Shown here: positions 1-5,649 of the stretch, one piece after another
Layout: each line of letters begins with the position of its first letter
Position numbering within the stretch: the stretch's first letter is position 1
Origin: an uncultured Alistipes sp.
GTDB taxonomy: Bacteria; Bacteroidota; Bacteroidia; Bacteroidales; Rikenellaceae
Reading direction: 5' to 3'
Assembly (NCBI GenBank): GCA_958449275.1
Contig: CAUDHE010000114.1
Coordinates: 1 to 6,470, forward strand
DNA: 6,470 nucleotides
The notes under the pieces: generated by a model
The model's input: only the letters and a program-made list of their open reading frames with translations
Databases searched by the model: none
What the model was told of the DNA's origin: nothing
Made by a program: the position numbers and the translations under genes

Positions 1-516
1 GAGGCGTCGGACCTGGGCGTCGATCCCGCGACGGGGCGCTGGAAAGCGCAGCGCTACATCGTGCGCCGCACGGACGAGGCGGGCGAGGAGAGTTTCGAGC
101 AACTGCGCGACCTCGACACGCTCATCAATCTCGACGTGCGCGAACTGGGACGCGTGGACCGCATGGCTCTGACCATGAAGATCGGCGAGCTGAACCGTTT
201 CATCCGACAGCAGAGGTCGAAAGGATCGGACTCGATAAACATACTCGAGGTGCAGCGTCACAGCCGCTTCGCCTACCCAATGGCCACATTCATACTGACG
301 CTCATCGGCGTGTCGCTCTCGTCGCGCAAGGTACGCGGCGGCACGGGTCTGCACATAGGTATCGGCATCGCCCTGTGCTTCTCCTACATCATGTTCAACC
401 GCGTGTTCGAGGAGTTCGCCAAGAGCGGATCGCTGCCAGTGTGGCTGGCGGTGTGGATGCCCAACATGATCTTCGCCGTCATAGCGGCCTATCTCTATCG
501 TAAAGCTCCGAAGTAA
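1..516 (+). CDS. lptG: LptG/LptF-family lipopolysaccharide export permease (YjgP/YjgQ), 3' part
   Basis: The reading frame is open from the first base, so this is the C-terminal 171 residues of a larger protein whose start lies outside the window. The visible part has a charged, soluble stretch (bases 1-265) and then three hydrophobic segments at about bases 268-318, 349-411 and 433-498, ending in a short basic tail (YRKAPK). This matches the C-terminal half of the six-helix YjgP/YjgQ permeases. In the known LptBFGC complex these inner-membrane subunits extract lipopolysaccharide and pass it to the periplasmic bridge. The motif around VSLSSRKVRGG and the GLHIGIGIAL helix resemble the LptG-like paralogue of Bacteroidota more than the LptF-like one; that choice is from memory of the family and less certain than the family itself. 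The stop TAA shares its last base with the ATG of mqnE, which suggests translational coupling. Confidence 0.88.
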   Translation, partial: EASDLGVDPATGRWKAQRYIVRRTDEAGEESFEQLRDLDTLINLDVRELGRVDRMALTMKIGELNRFIRQQRSKGSDSINILEVQRHSRFAYPMATFILTLIGVSLSSRKVRGGTGLHIGIGIALCFSYIMFNRVFEEFAKSGSLPVWLAVWMPNMIFAVIAAYLYRKAPK

Positions 517-1598
517 TGGTACACTGGCAAGACATAGCGGCCCGCGTCGAGGCGGGCGAACGGCTCTCGGCGAGCGATGCGTTCACGTTGTGGCGCGATG
601 CTCCGCTGTGGCGTCTCGGCTCGCTTGCCGCGGCGCGCAAACGTGCGGCGAGCGGCGACAAGGTATATTACAACCGCAATTTCCACATCGAACCCACCAA
701 TCTGTGCGTGTTCAACTGCAAATTCTGCTCCTACCGCCGCCCCAAAGGCAGTCCCGAAGCGTGGGACATGACGCCCGAGCAGATCGACGCCAAGGTGCGC
801 GGCTATGTCGGCCGCGGCGTTACCGAAGTGCATATCGTGGGCGGAGTGCATCCCGAACACGACATATATTATTATTGCGACATGATCCGCCGCGTGAAGA
901 CGATCCTGCCCGAAGCGGCAGTCAAGGCATTCACGGCCATCGAATTGTCGTACATGATCCGCAAGGCGGGGCTTTCGGTCGAGGAGGGTCTGCGCCTGCT
1001 TATCGAGGCCGGTATGGATGCCATCCCTGGCGGCGGCGCCGAGATCTTCGACGAAGAGATCCGCTCACGGATCTGCCCCGACAAAGGCTCCACGGCCGAG
1101 TGGTTCGAGGTGCATCGCACCGCGCACAAGGCCGGCATAAAGAGTAACGCGACCATGCTTTACGGTCATGTGGAGAGCATCGACCACCGCATCGACCATC
1201 TGCTGCGCCTGCGTGCGTTGCAGGACGAGACGGGCGGATTCAACGCGTTCATTCCGCTCAAGTACCGCAACTTCGGCAATTCGATGTCGGAGATAGGCGA
1301 AGTGCCCGTCACAGACGACTTGCGCACGCTGGCCATGAGCCGTCTGGTGCTCGACAACGTACCGCACATAAAGGCCTACTGGGTGATGTACGGCAAGCAG
1401 ACGACCGAGACGGCATTGGCGTTCGGCGCCGACGACATAGACGGCACCATCGACGATTCGACGAAGATATACTCGATGGCGGGCGCCGACGACACCCGTC
1501 CGCGCATGAGTGTCGACGAAATGCGCGAAATGGCGACCCGTGCGGGATTCCGCGCCGTGGAACGCGATACGCTGTATAACGAAATTGAAGTGATTTAA
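516..1598 (+). CDS. mqnE: Aminofutalosine synthase MqnE (radical SAM, menaquinone biosynthesis)
   Basis: This 360-residue protein is a cytoplasmic radical SAM enzyme. MqnE joins the product of MqnA (3-[(1-carboxyvinyl)oxy]benzoate) to S-adenosylmethionine to give aminofutalosine in the futalosine route to menaquinone. The iron-sulfur motif CX3CX2C is at C64, C68 and C71, following HIEPTN. Family signatures include IPGGGAEIFDEEI (about 170-182), RICPDK (185-190), SNATMLYGH (210-218), LQDETGGFNAFIPL (235-248), PHIKAYW (283-289), and DGTIDDSTKIYSMAGA (309-324). The GGGAEIF and SNATMLYGH blocks favour MqnE over the related MqnC cyclase, and over CofH. Length fits the family. The ATG overlaps the lptG stop by one base and gives a normal N-terminus; no Shine-Dalgarno sequence is visible. 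No other mqn gene is in the window, so the rest of the pathway would have to lie elsewhere. Confidence 0.93.
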   Translation: MVHWQDIAARVEAGERLSASDAFTLWRDAPLWRLGSLAAARKRAASGDKVYYNRNFHIEPTNLCVFNCKFCSYRRPKGSPEAWDMTPEQIDAKVRGYVGRGVTEVHIVGGVHPEHDIYYYCDMIRRVKTILPEAAVKAFTAIELSYMIRKAGLSVEEGLRLLIEAGMDAIPGGGAEIFDEEIRSRICPDKGSTAEWFEVHRTAHKAGIKSNATMLYGHVESIDHRIDHLLRLRALQDETGGFNAFIPLKYRNFGNSMSEIGEVPVTDDLRTLAMSRLVLDNVPHIKAYWVMYGKQTTETALAFGADDIDGTIDDSTKIYSMAGADDTRPRMSVDEMREMATRAGFRAVERDTLYNEIEVI

Positions 1599-1611
1599 CC
1601 CCGATATTACG

Positions 1612-2628
1612 ATGGAGAAGAAGAGAAACACCGCAAAACGACGGGCCGTGCAGAGCGGCGGACGCGCGGGTGCGCTGATCGAACGGCTGCGCCGCTCGCC
1701 CGTGGCGTATCACGTGTTGCTGATAGTGCTGACACTGACGGCGATAATCGCAGCGTCGAGTCTGCTCATGATGTTCATAACGCGCCACGGCACCCACCGC
1801 ACGGTGCCCGATTTCATGGGCGTAAAGATCGCCGACGCCCGACAGACCGCCCGCAAAGGCGGTTTGGAAATCATAGTCAACGACTCTCTGTTCGTGCCCG
1901 CCTACGAGGGCGGCATAGTGCTCGACCAGTTGCCCAAGGGCGGTGCCGAGGTGAAGGCAGATCGCAAGATATATGTGACTATCAATTCGTTCCGCCAAAA
2001 GATGGTGAAGGTACCCTATGTGGCGGGCCGCTCGCTGCGTCAGGCCAAGAATATGCTCGAAGTGGCCGGACTGGGCATCGAACGCCTCGTTTACGTGGCC
2101 GACATAGCTACCAATTACGTGCTGGCCGAGTATGTCGGCGACCGCGAGATCGGGCAGGACTCCGACACCGAGATCGAGATGGGTTCGGGCGTGGTGCTCA
2201 AGGTGGGCGCTGAACCCGAGAAGAACACCACCATAGTGCCCAAAGCCGTGGGCCACACTTTGCAGGAGGCCAAAAGCCGTCTGTGGGAGCAGGGGCTGAA
2301 CGTCGGCGAGGTGATCTTCGACGGCGACATCGATCTGCTGAATCGCAAGAACGCGCGAGTATACGCCCAGTCGCCCGGCCACAATGCGGGAGCACGGCTC
2401 GGCGCGACGGTCGATCTGCGTCTCACGCTCGACGAGGCCGCGGTGGAGAAGGGCAGCAAATCGTCGGACCTGAAGGCCAAAGAGCTGTCCGAACAGCGTC
2501 TGCGCGAGGAGCGCGAGCGTCTCGATTCGTTGGAGCATGCCGAACGCGACGACGTGGTGCGTGCGCTGCGCGAGAGCAGTGCCGCGAACGGGGAGGTGTC
2601 GACGACCGACGAAGACGAATTTTTTTAA
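1612..2628 (+). CDS. Membrane-anchored protein with three PASTA domains, no kinase domain
   Basis: This 338-residue protein has a short basic cytoplasmic N-terminus (about 1-30), one transmembrane helix (about 32-56), then three PASTA repeats at about 63-126, 131-199 and 205-273, and a highly charged, probably coiled-coil tail (about 275-325) ending in the acidic TTDEDEFF. The repeats show the PASTA hallmarks: VPDFMG, VPYVAGRSLRQAKNMLE and VPKAVGHTLQEAKSRLWEQGL at their starts, and GAEVK..YVTI, GSGVVLKV and GARLGATVDLRL at their ends. PASTA domains are known from the outer parts of Ser/Thr kinases and penicillin-binding proteins, where some bind peptidoglycan. Here neither a kinase nor a transpeptidase domain is present, so the protein probably acts as a periplasmic wall-binding scaffold or sensor; that is inference. 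It lies 13 bases after mqnE and 9 bases before rluD. Pairing of such a protein with an RluD gene is, from memory, common in Bacteroidota. Confidence 0.88.
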   Translation: MEKKRNTAKRRAVQSGGRAGALIERLRRSPVAYHVLLIVLTLTAIIAASSLLMMFITRHGTHRTVPDFMGVKIADARQTARKGGLEIIVNDSLFVPAYEGGIVLDQLPKGGAEVKADRKIYVTINSFRQKMVKVPYVAGRSLRQAKNMLEVAGLGIERLVYVADIATNYVLAEYVGDREIGQDSDTEIEMGSGVVLKVGAEPEKNTTIVPKAVGHTLQEAKSRLWEQGLNVGEVIFDGDIDLLNRKNARVYAQSPGHNAGARLGATVDLRLTLDEAAVEKGSKSSDLKAKELSEQRLREERERLDSLEHAERDDVVRALRESSAANGEVSTTDEDEFF

Positions 2629-2637
2629 ACGCCGCTT

Positions 2638-3714
2638 ATGAATCCTGACGAAAAGCATATCGACGCGATCGATCTCAACGACATTGCCGAGGGCGATGCG
2701 GCCGACGAACTCTACGAGCACTTCGCCATCACGGTCGACCGCGGACAGTCGATGCTGCGGCTCGACAAATTTCTGGTCGACCGCATGGAACACTGCTCGC
2801 GCAACCGCATACAGACCGCCGCCGACAACGGCAACATTCTGGTGAACGGCACAGCGGCCAAGTCGAGCTACAAGGTGAAGCCGCTGGACCGCATAACGCT
2901 GGTGATGCCTTACCCCAAACGCGAGGTGGAGATCATCCCCGAGAACATTCCGCTCGACATAAAGTACGAGGACGACGACATAATCATAGTCGACAAGGCC
3001 GCGGGCATGGTGGTGCATCCCGGGTGCGGCAATTACAGCGGCACGCTGGTGAATGCCCTGACCTATCATCTTCGCGATCTGCCTATGTTTCAAGAGGGCG
3101 ACATGCGCGCGGGACTGGTGCACCGCATCGACAAAGATACCTCGGGCCTGCTGGTGGTGGCGAAGAACGAACGTGCCCACGCGCGGTTGGCCAAACAGTT
3201 TTTCGACCATACGATCCACCGTCGCTACATGGCCCTGGTGTGGGGCGATTTTCCCGCCGACGAGGGTACCATCGTCGGCAACATCGGCCGCAGTCCGCGC
3301 GACCGATTGCAGATGTATGTCTTCGCCGACGGTTCGGACGGCAAACACGCGGTGACGCACTACAAGGTCCTGCGCCGCTACGGTTACGTCACTTTGGTTG
3401 AATGCCGTCTGGAGACGGGGCGCACCCACCAGATACGCGTACACATGGCATGGCAGGGACATCCGCTGTTCAACGACGCACGCTACGGCGGCGACCGCAT
3501 ACTGAAGGGCACCACTTTCAACAAATACAGACAGTTTGTCGAAAACTGTTTCTCGCTGTTGCCGCGTCAGGCTCTGCACGCCCGTTCGCTGGGCTTCGTC
3601 CACCCTTCGACGGGCCGCGAGGTGATGTTCGAGAGCGAATTGCCCGACGATATGAAGGCCGTACTGGCCAAATGGGACGGCTATGTAGCCGCCCGCGGCG
3701 CCGACGGGGAGTAA
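2638..3714 (+). CDS. rluD: RluD-type 23S rRNA pseudouridine synthase (RluA family)
   Basis: This 358-residue cytoplasmic enzyme isomerises uridine to pseudouridine in RNA. E. coli RluD acts on helix 69 of 23S rRNA (positions 1911, 1915, 1917). An acidic leader (about 1-38) is followed by an S4 RNA-binding domain (about 39-90, beginning MLRLDKFL and including ILVNG). The RluA-type catalytic domain contains DIIIVDKAAGMVVHP (114-128), the catalytic motif HRIDKDTSG with the presumed catalytic aspartate at D165, and GRTHQIRVH (261-269) followed by GHPLFND and RYGGD. Both the S4 domain and the motif spacing favour RluD over RluA or RluC-like members, though RluC also has an S4 domain, so the exact target uridines are not proven. 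At 358 residues it is somewhat longer than the E. coli enzyme because of the acidic leader. It is the last gene of the packed left block; a structured gap of about 170 bases follows. Confidence 0.9.
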   Translation: MNPDEKHIDAIDLNDIAEGDAADELYEHFAITVDRGQSMLRLDKFLVDRMEHCSRNRIQTAADNGNILVNGTAAKSSYKVKPLDRITLVMPYPKREVEIIPENIPLDIKYEDDDIIIVDKAAGMVVHPGCGNYSGTLVNALTYHLRDLPMFQEGDMRAGLVHRIDKDTSGLLVVAKNERAHARLAKQFFDHTIHRRYMALVWGDFPADEGTIVGNIGRSPRDRLQMYVFADGSDGKHAVTHYKVLRRYGYVTLVECRLETGRTHQIRVHMAWQGHPLFNDARYGGDRILKGTTFNKYRQFVENCFSLLPRQALHARSLGFVHPSTGREVMFESELPDDMKAVLAKWDGYVAARGADGE

Positions 3715-3724
3715 CGCCGTCAGG

Positions 3725-3746
3725 GTTTATGTGATTTAACATAAAC
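3725..3746. repeat. Perfect inverted repeat, 8-base arms with 6-base loop
   Basis: Arms GTTTATGT (3725-3732) and ACATAAAC (3739-3746) are exact reverse complements around a GATTTA spacer. It begins 10 bases after the rluD stop and is AT-rich, unlike the surrounding DNA. As RNA it could form a modest hairpin protecting or ending the rluD transcript, but no T-run follows on the + strand, so it is not a classical intrinsic terminator. As DNA it could be an operator for a dimeric regulator upstream of ygiQ. The sequence alone does not choose between these. Confidence 0.65.
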
Positions 3747-3757
3747 GAGCGGGTATT

Positions 3758-3774
3758 GCAGTTCGAAGAACTGC
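3758..3774. repeat. Perfect inverted repeat, 7-base arms with 3-base loop
   Basis: GCAGTTC (3758-3764) and GAACTGC (3768-3774) pair perfectly around GAA, forming a compact hairpin. It lies directly against the next GC-rich pairing region, so in RNA the two would stack. The first arm overlaps the left copy of the TGCAGT direct repeat. Confidence 0.6.
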
Positions 3775-3806
3775 GCGAGCCGTAGCCTCGCCCCGCGGAG
3801 GCTCGC
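3775..3806. repeat. GC-rich inverted repeats with two mutually exclusive pairings
   Basis: Pairing A joins GCGAGCC (3775-3781) with GGCTCGC (3800-3806). Pairing B joins AGCCTC (3784-3789) with GAGGCT (3798-3803). They share bases 3800-3803 and so cannot form together. This is because GAGCC and TAGCC occur twice in close order on the left and compete for one right arm. Such competing stems can make an RNA switch but also arise by chance in GC-rich sequence. There is no T-run after either stem, so neither looks like a normal intrinsic terminator. Confidence 0.5.
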
Positions 3807-3843
3807 TGTCGCTCACCCTGCAGTCTACGACTCGAAACAGACG

Positions 3844-3869
3844 ATCCGCGAGCGGATTATTCGTGAATA
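3844..3869. promoter_or_regulatory. Two abutting dyads just upstream of ygiQ, possible operator
   Basis: The first dyad is ATCCGC (3844-3849) and GCGGAT (3852-3857) around GA. The second is TATTC (3858-3862) and GAATA (3865-3869) around GT. They touch each other and end 15 bases before the chosen ygiQ ATG. Two-base spacers make them poor RNA hairpins but reasonable protein-binding dyads. A regulatory role is inferred only from symmetry and position. Confidence 0.35.
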
Positions 3870-3884
3870 TTGCGAAAACGACCT

Positions 3885-5645
3885 ATGTTTTTACCTACAA
3901 CGATAAAAGAGGTACGAGCCCTGGGGTGGGATTACATCGACGTGATCCTGTTCACGGGCGATGCCTACATCGACCATCCGTCGTTCGGCGCGGCCGTAGT
4001 CGGCCGACTTCTCGAGGCCGAAGGTTGCCGCGTGGCCATAGTGCCGCAACCCAACTGGCGCGACGATCTGCGCGATTTTACCAAGCTGGGCGCACCGCGC
4101 ATGTTCTTCGGCGTCACGGCGGGATCGATGGACTCGATGGTAAACCACTACACCGCAAACATACGTCTGCGCAGCAACGACGCCTATACGGCGGGCGGCA
4201 AGGCGGGCTTTCGCCCCGATTACGCAGTCACGGTCTACACCCGTATTCTGAAGCGGCTCTATCCGCACGTACCCGTACTGATAGGAGGCATAGAAGCATC
4301 GCTGCGGCGACTGACCCACTACGACTACTGGAGCGACAGCCTCAAGCCGTCGGTTCTGGTCGACAGCGGCGCCGACCTGCTGATGTACGGCATGGGCGAG
4401 CGGGTGATCCGCGACGTGGCCCGTGCCTTGCGCAACGGTTTCAACGCCAAACTTCTGCGCAAGATCCGTCAGGTGGCTTTCCTCTCCGACCGCGGTTACG
4501 TCGACAAGCTCGATCCCGAACACACGCTGCATCTCAGCTCATACGAAGAGTGCCTGCGCGACAAGCGCGCTTTCGGCCGCAACTTCGTGGCTGAGGAGAC
4601 GCTCAGCAACATGATGGAACCCGTCACGACTCTCGTGGAACGTACGGGCGACCGCTATGTGGTGGTCACGCCGCCCAACGCCACCCTCACCGCCGAGGAG
4701 CTGGACCGCTCGTTCGATCTGCCCTACGAGCGCGCTCCCCATCCGCGCTACCGCGGCAAGGGCGACATCCCCGCATGGGAGATGATAAAGCACTCGGTGA
4801 ATATCCACCGCGGTTGCTTCGGCGGCTGCTCGTTCTGCACCATATCGGCACACCAGGGCAAGTTCATCAATTCGCGCAGCGAACGGTCGATCCTCGCCGA
4901 GGTGGAGCGCATTACGCGCATGCCCGATTTCAAAGGCTACATATCCGACGTAGGTGCGCCGTCGGCCAACATGTACGGCATGGGCGGCCGCAACCGCGAT
5001 CTCTGCCGCAAGTGCCGACGCCCGTCGTGCCTCCACCCCTCGAAGTGTCCCAATCTGGACAACGACCATTCGCGCCTGCTGGCGCTCTACGAACGCGTCC
5101 GCAATGTGAAAGGTGTGAAAAAGGCGTTCATCGGCAGCGGCATACGCTACGATCTGTTCGACGGCCCCGCCTATCTGGATACCGTCGTGAAACACCACAC
5201 CTCGGGCCGCCTGAAGGTCGCGCCCGAACATACCGAGGACCACGTGCTGGCGCTAATGCGCAAACCTCCGTTCGCCATGTTCGAACGCCTGAATGCCGAT
5301 TTCCGCCGCATATGCGACGACAACGGATTGCGCTACCAACTCATACCGTATTTCATCTCGTCGCACCCGGGGTGCCGCGAGTGCGACATGAAAGCCTTGT
5401 CGGAGAAGGTGCTGGGACGCCTGCATTTCGACCTCGAGCAGGTGCAGGATCTCACTCCCACGCCCATGACCCTCTCGTCGGTGATGTTCCACACGGGCGA
5501 AAATCCCTACACGGGCGAAAAGGTATACGTGGCGCGTTCGCAGGATGACAAACGCAGGCAGAAATCCTACTTCTTCACCTCAGCTCCCCGCCGAACCGAA
5601 AAAGGCGGCACGCACCGCAGACCTAAAATCAAACCTAAACGATAG
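3885..5645 (+). CDS. ygiQ: YgiQ-family radical SAM protein of unknown function
   Basis: With the ATG at 3885 the product is 586 residues. The only earlier in-frame start is a TTG at 3870, five codons upstream after a TGA; ATG gives MFLPTTIKEV, which fits the family start, and no Shine-Dalgarno helps decide. The N-terminal domain carries the family blocks GDAYIDHPSFG, FFGVTAGSMDSMVN, IGGIEASLRRLTHYDYWSD and LLMYGMGE. The radical SAM motif follows INIHRG-type sequence as C311, C315 and C318 (CX3CX2C, in GCFGGCSFCTISAHQGK). A second cysteine cluster sits at C374, C377, C382 and C388, and a CREC pair at C497 and C500. The C-terminal region (DLTPTPMTLSSVMFHTGENPYTG) matches the YgiQ-specific C-terminal domain. 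The reaction and substrate of YgiQ are not established. Being preceded by the structured gap, it probably has its own promoter, and it is followed after four bases by the fucosidase gene. Confidence 0.92.
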   Translation: MFLPTTIKEVRALGWDYIDVILFTGDAYIDHPSFGAAVVGRLLEAEGCRVAIVPQPNWRDDLRDFTKLGAPRMFFGVTAGSMDSMVNHYTANIRLRSNDAYTAGGKAGFRPDYAVTVYTRILKRLYPHVPVLIGGIEASLRRLTHYDYWSDSLKPSVLVDSGADLLMYGMGERVIRDVARALRNGFNAKLLRKIRQVAFLSDRGYVDKLDPEHTLHLSSYEECLRDKRAFGRNFVAEETLSNMMEPVTTLVERTGDRYVVVTPPNATLTAEELDRSFDLPYERAPHPRYRGKGDIPAWEMIKHSVNIHRGCFGGCSFCTISAHQGKFINSRSERSILAEVERITRMPDFKGYISDVGAPSANMYGMGGRNRDLCRKCRRPSCLHPSKCPNLDNDHSRLLALYERVRNVKGVKKAFIGSGIRYDLFDGPAYLDTVVKHHTSGRLKVAPEHTEDHVLALMRKPPFAMFERLNADFRRICDDNGLRYQLIPYFISSHPGCRECDMKALSEKVLGRLHFDLEQVQDLTPTPMTLSSVMFHTGENPYTGEKVYVARSQDDKRRQKSYFFTSAPRRTEKGGTHRRPKIKPKR

Positions 5646-5649
5646 AGCC

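Larger units (their letters stand above)
3715..3884. other. Intergenic region rich in inverted repeats, no convincing gene
   Basis: This is the only sizeable noncoding stretch. No frame has a plausible start and protein-like length. I see no tRNA or rRNA signature and no clear Bacteroides-type promoter (a TAnnTTTG -7 box). It holds at least five perfect short inverted repeats (entered separately) and a direct repeat TGCAGT at 3757-3762 and 3819-3824 that brackets the central GC-rich hairpins. It presumably carries the end of the rluD transcript and the promoter or leader of ygiQ, but neither site can be placed with confidence from sequence alone. Confidence 0.7.

Noticed and set aside
516..1598. 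MqnC or CofH as alternative identity for the first radical SAM gene
   Set aside because: The GGGAEIF, SNATMLYGH and LQDETGGF blocks fit MqnE best.
1309..3603. A 764-codon open frame on the minus strand spanning three + strand genes
   Set aside because: It lies antisense to mqnE, the PASTA gene and rluD, all of which have clear family motifs. Its product is rich in His, Val, Arg and Ala with no recognisable domain, as expected from the reverse complement of GC-rich codons that avoid TTA, CTA and TCA.
3747..3775. A GTTCGAA sequence resembling the T-loop of a tRNA
   Set aside because: No acceptor stem, D-arm or anticodon arm can be placed around it, and the sequence is better explained by the GCAGTTC/GAACTGC hairpin.
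3784..3815. GC-rich stem considered as an intrinsic terminator for rluD
   Set aside because: No run of T residues follows the stem on the + strand, and none precedes it in a way that would suit the minus strand.
3863..4594. A + strand frame of 243 codons overlapping the start of ygiQ
   Set aside because: It is out of frame with ygiQ, rich in Arg, Pro and Ser, and has no recognisable motif; it starts at a GTG inside the structured gap.
3891..5243. Long minus-strand open frames opposite ygiQ
   Set aside because: They have the same shadow composition and no domain signatures, while the + strand frame carries complete YgiQ motifs.
5491..5522. Short direct repeat ACACGGGCGAAAA in ygiQ
   Set aside because: It encodes the repeated TGE of HTGENPYTGEK, which is a conserved segment of the protein family, so it needs no DNA-level explanation.
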